Notes: a model not told the origin generated them from the sequence alone. A stretch of DNA of 10,170 bases from Asterionellopsis glacialis (GCA_014885115.2 WKLE02004997.1:1-10170); one strand, 5' to 3'; shown: positions 1 to 8,344, counted from the first letter of the stretch. Made by a program: numbers and translations.

Positions 1-2
1 CT

Positions 3-56
3 TTGAAAGAACGAGAACATCGTCGAGCCACCAGATCAGAGGTAGATTTCATTTGA
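3..56 (+). CDS. Possible 3' end of a gene running in from the left
   Basis: Frame 3 is open from the window edge to a TGA at 54-56. It encodes 17 residues, mostly charged (LKEREHRRATRSEVDFI), which look like the end of a helical, hydrophilic protein. If real, this gene would be convergent with the minus-strand gene ending at 287. The stretch is far too short to prove. A second frame is open to 119 with a less protein-like composition, and the whole segment could be untranslated. No family can be named. Confidence 0.2.
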   Translation: MKEREHRRATRSEVDFI

Positions 57-286
57 TTCTTAATTTTCAAAAAAGGCACCGCAAGCTATCTTTCTTTTGT
101 TGTACATTTTGCTTCTAATTTATGTGATGAACATTCGATACTTTTGCAGCCGTGGCGTTCATGATTTTTCCTCTCATTATAGTCAACTAATCTTATATTA
201 ATGTTCAAGTTCATTTTCAACAAAGCAATAACGCTAGATAAACCACTAGTCCTCGTTTCGAAAATGCAATCACCACTTACACAACA
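57..286. other. Intergenic spacer, left
   Basis: This AT-rich stretch has no supported gene. It should carry the 3' untranslated region of the minus-strand gene that stops at 287. I see no exact AATAAA on the minus strand here (TTTATT on the plus strand), so that gene's polyadenylation signal is not identified. Confidence 0.5.
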
Positions 287-1186
287 TCATTGTAACGATG
301 ACGCTGATGGTAATTCATATATTTTAATTAAATTCCCACCTTTTCGAAATCTAAATGATCCGTATGCGGCAGCTAATGTAATTAACATAAAGATGGATGC
401 CCAATTAAACCATGTATGCCGATCTGTAAATTGTGCACGTATGACGGACAAGGCTTGTAATAGGTAACAAAAGCACAAGGCCTCACAAACCTTTTTACGA
501 AATCGTCCATCATCCACATTGCGAATATTCCATACTATCCAACCACATGCCAATCGTAAGCACCCATAAAGACTATGTTCATATGAGAGCACGAGTAGAG
601 AAAGTTTAATATGCATTCATTCATGATACAATCAGAGAGAAAAAGAAGATATAGATACATAAGTGATGAAGGACTTTTAAAAACCACAAACAAAACATAA
701 ACAAAAAAATCAGGAGCGGGAGCGGAGGCCACAAAGACAGTCCAATCTCTCTTCCTTCTTTAGACTTTACTTTTACTTTGAACTTACCGCAAAGCTTCAT
801 GTGCACCATGGTTATATTCTCCACCACTTAATTTTGTTAACAAACCATGTGGTCTAGGGGAGAACAAAAAGATGTTTTTTTTTTGAAAAGCAGAGAGTAA
901 CACGATCAACGGTTTAGAAAAGGCGACAAGATACTGTAATCAACAATTTGATAATGCTCTCTAGATTCAGAACACACACAATAGCAATGAATACAAGTAA
1001 TTTCAATTAGGCATAAATGAGTTCTTTACCTCAACTCCCGCGACGCCCCCCAAAAGAATGTCAGTGGTTTAATGACATGGAAACTTACGATAAAATAGCA
1101 ATAGTGCCAAAGAATAGTGATGTTCCTGCATCAACAGCAAATAAATGATCTAATTCTTTACGAATATCGTTATGTTGTTGGCTCAT
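287..1186 (-). CDS. Small three-span membrane protein, two exons, family unrecognised
   Basis: Exon 1 is 1186-1089 (98 nt) and exon 2 is 572-287 (286 nt). Together they give 384 nt, or 127 residues plus TGA. The ATG at 1186 has an in-frame TGA four codons upstream. Exon 1 ends after 32 codons plus TC at a perfect GTAAGT donor. Exon 2 opens after a pyrimidine-rich stretch ending CATAG and supplies the T, so the join is phase 2 and encodes Ser33. The join makes one continuous hydrophobic segment, about residues 22-48. Further likely membrane segments lie at about 61-77 and 87-106. A short polar N-terminus precedes them, basic residues follow each one (RFRKK, FRFRKGG), and the tail is polar. Divergent from the TMTC gene, it may share its promoter. 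The inferred intron (516 nt) is long for this window, so an internal exon cannot be excluded. I do not recognise the family and assign no function. Confidence 0.6.
573..1088 (-). other. Inferred intron of the small membrane-protein gene
   Basis: On the minus strand it begins GTAAGT at 1088 and ends CATAG at 573, and both flanks are phase 2. The 3' side is pyrimidine-rich. At 516 nt it is four to five times longer than the two kinase-gene introns. The short open frames inside it are not convincing exons. Confidence 0.5.
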
Positions 1187-1814
1187 ATCTACAATTCAGA
1201 AATGCTGTATGCGGAAAGAAACACAGCAAAAAGTTTGGTTGACACAAAAGTTTGAAAATCTCTACTAACTCCTGTAACTCTAGAGAGGGATTTCTTGAAG
1301 ATCCTCTATTTGAGATGATCTTTTTGATATCTAATGTTGGGTGTGAGGTATCGATGGAATCAGATTAGTCGACAGAATGGTGAGGCGCAGTTGACAAGAT
1401 CGTGACAGCAAGGTTGAGGCGCGGGGGTTCATTTCCTTTTGTTTCTTTCTTGGTGATCGACCGCCAAAAGAGACAAGATTTTGCTCCTCTTTCCTGAGCA
1501 CTCCACAAGGAGTGGGAAAGTCAACAACTTGGAGTCACCCCCAAAAGTATCCTTTTTGTATGTAATTTACGTAGCATTCTACGAGTGCTGGAACCATAAG
1601 TATTTTTTTAGAGAATTTAGAATCGCCAAAAACATCTCAAAAACAAGATACAGTACCAACACCCTCCACATTGACCATCATCACGATCACCTTTGAATTC
1701 GCTTCTTCTGTGTTACTGACTATCTTGTCACAACACTCTCTAGAGTACAAGTGAGTGGTTGTTTGATAGAAAGAGAAGTCTTCATTTTCAAAGGTCTCGG
1801 GTCTGTGGGGCAAC
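1187..1814. promoter_or_regulatory. Divergent promoter between the small membrane gene and the TMTC gene
   Basis: This 628-bp interval separates two outward-pointing start codons, so it should hold both promoters and 5' untranslated regions. The palindrome CTCTAGAG occurs at 1278-1285, about 92 bp before the left start, and at 1738-1745, about 70 bp before the right start. A pyrimidine-rich run lies at about 1429-1452. No clear TATA box is seen. A 71-codon open frame at 1481-1696 has no recognisable content and is not called. Confidence 0.5.
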
Positions 1815-4049
1815 ATGGCAAAATCAAAGAAACAACCGAAACGTCGTGAAAAGCCCGGAAAGAACAAGCAACAAACAAACGACACCAATGGACAATCCTT
1901 TGACGATGTGTTACGAGAAAATGAGCAACAATTGGAGAAAGGATGCGAAAAAAAAGGCTTTTTGAACAATCCTTTGCATCTTGCTATACTTTGTGCTCTA
2001 CTTTCACTTGGCTTGTATTGGAATACACATTCAAATGACTTTGCCTACGATGATTATGCTGCAATTGTGTACAACCCAGACACACGAGGGACAACACCTG
2101 TTGGTGATTTATTAAAGAATGATTTTTGGGGACAAACACTTGCTTTGGCAGGATCTAACAAATCATGGCGTCCCCTAACAGTGCTAAGCTTTCGGATTAA
2201 CCATACATTTCATGGGTTAAATCCATCTGCCTTCCATGTATGGAATAATGTATTGAATGCCATCACGGCCTTCATCGCAGTCTTTACATTATCATCTCTA
2301 CAAAATGGATCATCCTTCTCATATTTGATTGTATCATCATTGTTATTCACATTCCACCCGATCCATACCGAGGCTGTAACGAATACTGTTGGACGTGCGG
2401 AAAGTATTGGTGCTATATTGGCATTTCTTGCATTTTACTTTCATAGGAAAAGTATGACGAATACTAACAACCAATCCTTTATCTTTGTGATAATTGCAAT
2501 GATCCTTGGTTTTACATCAGCCTTAGCCAAGGAACCGTGTCTCATGGTACTTGGTATTTGCGGTGCACATGAAATTGGTGCCATTTGGTTACCCATGACG
2601 ACTTCTATAAATAATAAAGGGAAAAAGGGTGGTAACAACCATGGTATCGATTGGAAAGAACTTGGACCATCTATTGCGCGTTTTATTATGCTTGCAGCCA
2701 CAGGTGTTGGCTATATGAGTATGCGTGTTATTATCAATGGTGAAGGATTAGGTGTGAAACCACAATTCAAGGACAATCCGCTATTGTTTACAGACAGTAA
2801 ACTATCGTTTATTTTGACAGCACTTCATATCCAAGCAACATATACATGGAAACTTTTATATCCAATGAATTTTTGCTGTGATTATGGATATAACGTCATT
2901 CCCATGGTGGAAGGTCTTGATGATATTCGTAATGTATGGACTGCAGTATGGATGATTGGTTTATTGGGACTGATTCTCAAAGGTCTCATGGATGCACGTG
3001 AAAAATCAGATTCACGACTTTTGATTGCACTTGCATGGATTGTTGCTCCCTTAATCCCTGCATCACATATCCTTGCACTTGGTACAGTCCTTGCTGAACG
3101 TTTACTGTATGTCCCCTCACTTGGTTATGGGATGATTGTTGGACTTGTTGTGGAATATTTTGTTACCGACACCAAATACGGAAAGGGTGATGATACTCCT
3201 GAGAACGATGCCATTTCTTCTTCCACTAGAGAAAAATCAAGGAATACCAAGTTCATGTCACTACTTCCAGTTTTTGGTGTTGTTTTGGCATATTATAGCA
3301 AAGTTATCATAGAACGTAATAAGAATTGGGAAAATGATACAGCCTTGTGGAAGGCTGATTTCAAAACACACCCAGATAATGTCAAGATTAGTACAATGTA
3401 TACTCGATTACTGAATGATGCTGGTGAATATCAAGAGGCAATGAAAATTTCCCAGGAAAAGTATGAAATGCTACCTGATGATATAGGTAACATGATTGTT
3501 CTTGCCAAAGCAACAGCCTTTTCGGGTGTTGAAAATGGTTTTGAAACGGCACATGAAATACTTGACAAGGGTGTTGCTATTGTAGAAGGCCGAAAATGGC
3601 CTAAATCATTTGACTTTGAAATTTTCAGTTCCAAGGGGTATCTTTTGAGTAAACAAAATCGTATCGAAGAAGCACGGGAATTTTACAAAAAGGCGTTAGA
3701 TATGGGATCAAAACGTAATCCTGAGTCTGAAAAACCATTCTGCAACATGGGTGAAATTGAAGCAGTCGCTGGTAATTGGGAAACTAGTGTTCCCTTCCTA
3801 GAGCGATGTGCTAACAATATCAGAGCGAAGAAGGGAGGCACCGACAAGGATGATTACGTTAAATATTTGGAGAATTTAGTCAAGGCATATTACATGAGTA
3901 AACGATATGAGCAAGTTATTGAAAGAGCACCTGAATCACTTGCTATTCGAGAAACAGATGTCATACGAAGAATTTATGATGATGCCTTGAAGAAATTAGC
4001 GAAACGAAGAGAGCAAGAGGCAGCAGCAGGAGGTGGTGGAGGCGAATGA
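1815..4049 (+). CDS. TMTC-family protein (DUF1736 and TPR repeats), probable ER O-mannosyltransferase
   Basis: This intronless gene encodes 744 residues. The start lies in a favourable context (CAACATGG). The first ~50 residues are Lys/Gln-rich and polar, and the first membrane span is about 53-69. An acidic DD pair follows (D79, D80 in FAYDDYAAI), as in the first luminal loop of GT-C glycosyltransferases. Family motifs then appear in order: the NKSWRPLTVLSFR block (115-127), FHPIHTEAV (180-188), GRAE (193-196), the DUF1736 segment (about 298-365), the AERLLYVPSLGY block (427-438), and RNKNWENDTALW (501-512), where the TPR part begins. I count roughly 11-12 hydrophobic spans. Residues ~500-735 form about four to five TPR-like helical pairs, and the tail is GGGGGE. 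Animal TMTC1-4 are ER membrane enzymes that O-mannosylate cadherins. The family call is firm; the acceptor substrate in a protist is unknown. Confidence 0.93.
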   Translation: MAKSKKQPKRREKPGKNKQQTNDTNGQSFDDVLRENEQQLEKGCEKKGFLNNPLHLAILCALLSLGLYWNTHSNDFAYDDYAAIVYNPDTRGTTPVGDLLKNDFWGQTLALAGSNKSWRPLTVLSFRINHTFHGLNPSAFHVWNNVLNAITAFIAVFTLSSLQNGSSFSYLIVSSLLFTFHPIHTEAVTNTVGRAESIGAILAFLAFYFHRKSMTNTNNQSFIFVIIAMILGFTSALAKEPCLMVLGICGAHEIGAIWLPMTTSINNKGKKGGNNHGIDWKELGPSIARFIMLAATGVGYMSMRVIINGEGLGVKPQFKDNPLLFTDSKLSFILTALHIQATYTWKLLYPMNFCCDYGYNVIPMVEGLDDIRNVWTAVWMIGLLGLILKGLMDAREKSDSRLLIALAWIVAPLIPASHILALGTVLAERLLYVPSLGYGMIVGLVVEYFVTDTKYGKGDDTPENDAISSSTREKSRNTKFMSLLPVFGVVLAYYSKVIIERNKNWENDTALWKADFKTHPDNVKISTMYTRLLNDAGEYQEAMKISQEKYEMLPDDIGNMIVLAKATAFSGVENGFETAHEILDKGVAIVEGRKWPKSFDFEIFSSKGYLLSKQNRIEEAREFYKKALDMGSKRNPESEKPFCNMGEIEAVAGNWETSVPFLERCANNIRAKKGGTDKDDYVKYLENLVKAYYMSKRYEQVIERAPESLAIRETDVIRRIYDDALKKLAKRREQEAAAGGGGGE

Positions 4050-4262
4050 TGAGGAGATCAATAGATTTTTGGATCTTCTCTGATCGAAAGCTAGACTTTT
4101 AAAATTTAGGAGGGAAAGTTTTATAATATTATTGACATACTGTATTTTAGAGGGTTTACCTGGTACGATGTCACGCAACAGTTTGACACGATATCACTCT
4201 TCTATGATATTTGAGTAACCGAGCGAAATCAAGTTGCAATCAGTCATTCATTATACAGAGTA

Positions 4263-4268
4263 AATAAA
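4263..4268 (+). terminator. Candidate polyadenylation signal of the TMTC gene
   Basis: AATAAA lies about 214 bp downstream of the TMTC stop codon. It is the only exact copy I noticed between the stop and the repeat region. The assignment is positional only, because many algae use weak or variant signals. Confidence 0.35.
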
Positions 4269-4380
4269 TTACGTACTATTTTTTGAGAAGTATTGTTATT
4301 GGAGGAGCTGAAGATTTATTTTTGAAAAAGGGATATGCTGATTTTATCTATTTTGCTTGTGTTCGATTTTTAAATTGATT

Positions 4381-4755
4381 GTACCTGCCTTTTGGTACTG
4401 TACCTGCTAGCAGCTCTACATGCAGGTAGATCTGAAGAAACATTCGTTTAATTATTGGTACCTTTATATATAATACAGGTATATTGTAGTCCTACAACTG
4501 AGGTACAGGTATGGCGCTGCAGGTCTGAATGTACCTGTACCTTTTTTTACTTTTGTTCCACACGTGATGTGTACTGTGTCCTACATGGTGCGGCAGGAAC
4601 CTTAGTTTTTAATTATTGGTACCGTTATTAATACCTGTACGAGTACATTTAGGACCTACCAGGTACAAGGTATTAGTCCTACTGTATGGCACTGCAGGTC
4701 TGAAGGCACCTGGTACCTTTTTTGCCTTTGATCGACGTATTATGTGTATCCCCTT
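4381..4755. repeat. Degenerate two-unit repeat rich in TACCTG/CAGGTA and GGTACC
   Basis: Two related units, about 4449-4590 and 4610-4755, share in the same order AATTATTGGTACC, TAGTCCTAC, CTGCAGGTCTGAA, a GTACC-plus-poly-T stretch and TATGTGTA-like ends. The offset between them drifts from 161 to 175 bp. A shorter related segment precedes them at 4381-4430. CAGGTA or TACCTG starts at 4382, 4401, 4423, 4476, 4506, 4532, 4632 and 4660. GGTACC starts at 4457, 4618 and 4712. Unit 1 contains an 11-bp perfect inverted repeat, 4501-4511 with 4532-4542. No terminal inverted repeats or target-site duplications are evident, so this could be a decayed miniature element or a satellite-like repeat. Confidence 0.7.
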
Positions 4756-4879
4756 TTTTTTGAAAAAGTTAGAAACTGTGTCCCGTGTGAGACCATCTGA
4801 CCATCTCACACATGAAAAGGAATCAAATCTTCCCGCCTGTTTTCATGGCGGACTTTTAAAGGGGGGAGCTTGTATTGTT

Positions 4880-4924
4880 GCATGTGTATGAGTCAAGGTA
4901 GGTCTTGTGATTTCATACACATGC
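4880..4924. repeat. Perfect 12-bp inverted repeat with 21-nt spacer
   Basis: GCATGTGTATGA at 4880-4891 is the exact reverse complement of TCATACACATGC at 4913-4924. The left arm runs into TGAGTCA at 4889-4895, a classic bZIP (GCN4/AP-1) core. It lies 530-575 bp before the kinase start codon. It could be a cruciform or hairpin, a dimeric factor site, or the end of an old element. Confidence 0.6.
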
Positions 4925-5066
4925 GCGGATATCGGATTTTATGAGTTTGTCATCATTTCAAATTCTCATAATAACCGCGTCAGCCGATCCTTTAAACCCT
5001 GTTCCTATTGCCCCAATATTCAAAAGTATACGGCACATATTCGTTACAATCTTTATCTCGGCTTTA

Positions 5067-5200
5067 CCGTTTAACCGTTTTTTTTGAAATCTGTCTGTAA
5101 TAGTAGATTCTACGTGATTGTACTGTGATTGGGTGGAACTCGCACCAAAATCTGAAAAGGGAGAAACCGTGCATATAACTATCCTGGAAAAACCCAACGG
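5067..5200. promoter_or_regulatory. Cluster of three AACGG (MSA-like) cores upstream of the Polo kinase
   Basis: AACGG cores lie on the minus strand at 5067-5071 and 5075-5079, and on the plus strand at 5196-5200, inside the palindrome CCCAACGGG. They are 254-387 bp before the kinase ATG. In plants AACGG is the core of the mitosis-specific activator element bound by three-repeat MYB factors at G2/M genes. The flanks only partly match the plant consensus, and about one core would be expected by chance in a region this size. Confidence 0.3.
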
Positions 5201-5453
5201 GTCTTACTGCACAAGTGATTGTCAAGAAGCAGGTTCATCTTCTCTTCGAAGCCGCTATAGAAGACGAGACGATAATAGAAACTAGACTTCAGTAACATTG
5301 CTCATTAGTGTTGATTGTTTTGTATTTCTCAGGAGAATTAGATTCATAAGTAGAGGTTTAGTTGAAGTCAGTTTCGAAAGGATCGGATAGAAGTTGTAAC
5401 AGAGGATATTTTGGACGTTAACTGAAACATCAGATCCTCAGGAATTCTGGAAA

Positions 5454-8218
5454 ATGGCGCGAGTGAGTTCATCGAGCCGCATTCCATTGCAAAATCGTAA
5501 TCCTAATACAATATCAGCTGGAGGTTCGTCCACCGATAGAGACTATGTTTCGAAAGATGGGAATGCGAGCTCTGGGATCAGACTGTCTACCCTGGAGGCC
5601 TCGGGGAACGAGAACAACAAACGTCTCTCGTCCTATTCTAAGGGTCCCATGTCCAGTAACAATAGCAACGAACATTTGAATTCCAGCACTCGTGCGAGTA
5701 CAGGAGCACCTGCTTTGAATCAAATCCCTCGTTCGTCAACCAACGGAAACGGCAACAGTCAAAGAAGACATAGCTTGTCTCGTACAGAATCAGCACCGAT
5801 CCCCAAACCCGGGGATAGGCACTCATCCAAGATGTCGCTTGCTCAAAGCATTTCTTCTCAAAAGTCCAGAGACAACGATGACCCAGTAGAAATTGAAGAA
5901 AAACGAAGAAAGCTCAACGGAGAAGGATACACAGTTCATCGCTATATGCGTGGTCGTTTGCTCGGAAGAGGTGGTTTTGCTAAAGTCTATCACTGCACAG
6001 CTCTTGACACTAACAAATCATACGCAATCAAAATTGTGCCAAAGTCAAATCTAGTCAAGCCTCGTGCAAAGCAGAAGGTCAGTGACAAACTCGCTCTATT
6101 GATATTCCACAGTTGCAGACATTTTAAAATCTTTTGGTCTTCTGGTCTCTCACATCATTTATTGTTTTCAACCGCCTTTCAATTTTCTGTTCCCATACTT
6201 AGCTTCAAGCTGAAATTAAAATTCACCGCACACTCAAGCATAGAAATATCTGCGAATACAAACACTTTTTTGAAGATAAAACAAACTGTTATATCCTTTT
6301 AGAACTTTGCCATAATCAGAGTATGAATGAATTGATAAAACGACGAAAGAGACTCACCGAGCCGGAAGCAGCTTTCTTTCTGCAGCAGCTCACAGTTGCT
6401 GTAAGTTATATGCATAATGATCGTGTAATTCATCGCGACTTGAAGCTTGGAAACTTGTTTCTTGACAAGGATCTCAACATCAAAGTTGGTGATCTTGGTC
6501 TTGCTACCAGATTATCTGATCTGGAGGAAAAGAGAAAAACTATCTGTGGTACCCCAAATTATATTGCACCTGAAGTGATTCAAGGCAGTAAAGAAACACG
6601 TGGGCATTCTTTTGAAGTTGATATTTGGTCTATGGGAGTAATTCTCTACACTGTACTTGTTGGTAAACCGCCGTACGAAGCTAAAGACGTAAAGGCAACT
6701 TACCAACGAATCATTGCTAATGAATACAGCTTTCCCAGCAATATTCAGATGTCAGATCACGCACGTGATCTCATCACCTCAATGTTGCAATCCAAACCGC
6801 ACAAGAGGTAAGATCCCTTTTAAAGGATTGATTTTCTTCGGATATGATTTCGGTTGAATACAATGCTCACTTTCTTGGTTTATTTTCACTTCTATCACAG
6901 GCCAACTCTTGATGAAATCATGGAACATGATTTTTTGACTAACAACTCCTTTAAGATCCCAGATTCTCTCCCTTCAACGGCAGTACGTGTTGCTCCTGAA
7001 TGGCGCGAAGATAGGGACGGAAACTTGTACGTGGTGGAATTGAATGACGCTGAAAATGTATCTGGGTACCGGTCATCAAAGGACAAATCTTCCACATCTC
7101 ATTTATCATCACGAAGACAACCCTTCACTAAAAAGGACCCGAACGCCGATGGATTGGATCGAGATGCCGAGCGAAATAGACCGAGCAAGCCTAGTGCAGA
7201 AAGAAGAGCAGATTGCGGTCCGATTGTTAGTAGTGCATGTGCTGTGGCTTCGGCAGCATGCGGCAGCAGGCCCTCATCAGCTGGATTCAAAATTTTCGAC
7301 GAAACCAATTCTAACCAGAAACTACAACAAATGCCTTCAGGGAAGGATGTTCTTCATGCGGTTGAGCAATTAACAGCTAGAACGGCTTCGTTGTCGGTAA
7401 AGGACATCCTGGGTGAGAAAGAATCAACCACTCCCACAGAGTCAAGTCCACTCTCCCCAAGTTCAGGAGATCAAGACATGCAAATTGTGCGCTCAATCCT
7501 TGACAATATCATTCATGTTATGGCTAAGGGGGATGCACTCAAGGAGAACAATCAGTACGATCCGAAAATGAGGCCTGCATCATTGGGGAAAGCTAATTTC
7601 TGGGTAACAAGATATGTAGACTACACAAGCAAATATGGGCTTGGATTTCTACTGAACGATGGGAGTTCAGGAGTTTATTTCAATGACTCAACCAAGGCAG
7701 TGCTTGAATCTGATGGAGATATGTTCCAATATATCGAGCGTAGGAAGGCTACTTCTGAATCTGGAGAAGGAAGGCGTCCAGAACCCACACTTGAAACCCA
7801 CACACTTTCTGCCTTTCCAGAAAATCTACAGAAAAAGGTTACGCTATTGAAACATTTCCGAAACTATCTTCTTGAACAGCAAAAACGTGCGGTAGAAGAT
7901 GGTTCTGAAGATCTTGTTTGCTTGGAAGAGCTATGCTCAGACCCCTTAGCGCCACTTGTATACTTGAAAAAATGGGTGCGCACAAAGCACGCAATTGTCT
8001 TTCGTTTAAGTAATCACACAATTCAAATAGTGTTTTACGATCAAACGGAGATTCTCTTGACAAGCGATGAACGCTTCATCACATACGTAGACAAACAACG
8101 GCAAAGGTCAACATACATTCTCGACGAAGGACTTATTGTAGCAAGTCCTGAAATAGCCAAGCGTCTTAAATACTCAAAGGACATATTGCAACAGTTTGTA
8201 GCTGGCCAAAAGCGTTGA
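5454..8218 (+). CDS. PLK: Polo-like kinase, three exons
   Basis: Exons are 5454-6077, 6203-6807 and 6901-8218, 2547 nt in total, encoding 848 residues. The Ser/Asn-rich N-terminus (1-155) looks disordered. The kinase domain spans about 160-422. It has the Polo-type glycine loop GRGGFAKVY (171-179), Lys193, helix-C Glu212, HRD 285-287, DLG (305-307) in place of DFG, activation-loop Thr321 in RKTICGTPNY (equivalent to human PLK1 Thr210), and APE 330-332. A Ser-rich linker follows. Polo box 1 (about 642-737) has Trp644 and VDYTSKYGLGF, and polo box 2 covers about 763-841. This order identifies the mitotic PLK1/Cdc5 group, not PLK4. Such kinases act at centrosomes or equivalents, kinetochores and the division site. 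The DHTK phosphopeptide-gripping motif of polo box 2 reads DQTE here (790-793). A KEN box (624-626) and an N-terminal RxxL (9-12) suggest APC/C-driven turnover. Identification is secure. Confidence 0.95.
6078..6202 (+). other. Polo kinase intron 1
   Basis: This 125-nt GT-AG intron (GTCAGT to ACTTAG) is phase 0, between Lys208 and Leu209. Removing it restores the helix-C sequence LQAEIKIHRTL and the following FFEDKTNCYILLELC, which match Polo kinases. Its 3' half is strongly pyrimidine-rich. If it were retained, the frame would end at a TAG at 6300-6302. Confidence 0.93.
6808..6900 (+). other. Polo kinase intron 2
   Basis: This 93-nt intron (GTAAGA to ATCACAG) is phase 2 and splits Arg410. 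Splicing joins SKPHKR to PTLDEIMEHDFL, the conserved end of the kinase domain. If it were retained, translation would stop at once (TAA 6809-6811), giving a kinase-only protein without polo boxes. Confidence 0.93.
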
Positions 8219-8344
8219 GTGTAATCAATGCCAACAGTGCTTTTTGGCAAGACCAGAATGCAAGCTATGTGTCTTTGATTTGCATTTAAGCAGGCTTGGA
8301 TCACTTGACTGTAGGGTGTACTCTCACTGTCTCTTAAGCATACT

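Larger units (their letters stand above)
4050..5453. other. 1.4-kb intergenic region between TMTC and Polo kinase
   Basis: No gene is supported here. The left part is AT-rich 3' flank of the TMTC gene. The middle (about 4381-4755) is a palindrome-rich degenerate repeat, listed separately. At 4880-4924 there is a perfect inverted repeat. The last ~450 bp should be promoter and 5' leader of the kinase gene. Two open frames (4616-4891 plus, 4958-5197 minus) do not look like proteins. The first lies largely inside the repeat. Confidence 0.7.

Noticed and set aside
201..467. Plus-strand open frame of 88 codons
   Set aside because: It overlaps exon 2 of the minus-strand membrane-protein gene in antisense and has no protein-like features. 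The minus-strand reading is supported by a splice join and membrane segments.
535..827. Two hydrophobic minus-strand open frames, considered as extra exons of the small membrane gene
   Set aside because: They lie within the inferred intron. Their hydrophobicity comes from T/C-rich intronic sequence, and the simple two-exon join already gives a complete phase-matched protein.
287..1186. Possible Erg28-like identity for the small membrane protein
   Set aside because: The general layout of short membrane helices is similar, but the diagnostic Erg28 motifs do not align, so no name was given.
4561..4566. CACGTG G-box/E-box in the intergenic repeat
   Set aside because: A single six-base palindrome in 1.4 kb is not informative without occupancy or conservation data.
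4616..4891. 91-codon plus-strand open frame
   Set aside because: It lies largely within the palindrome-rich repeat, and its composition reflects the repeat. No recognisable domain.
871..5090. Recurring poly-T followed by GAAA (near 875-890, 4754-4768, 5078-5089)
   Set aside because: Homopolymer runs are expected in AT-rich spacers. Three copies with no fixed position relative to genes do not make a signal.
4958..5197. 79-codon minus-strand open frame
   Set aside because: No domain, no splice partner or neighbour support. It occupies the likely promoter of the Polo kinase.
7044..7373. 109-codon open frame in another frame of Polo kinase exon 3
   Set aside because: It is a shadow of the Ser/Arg-rich kinase linker; the in-frame reading continues into the polo boxes.
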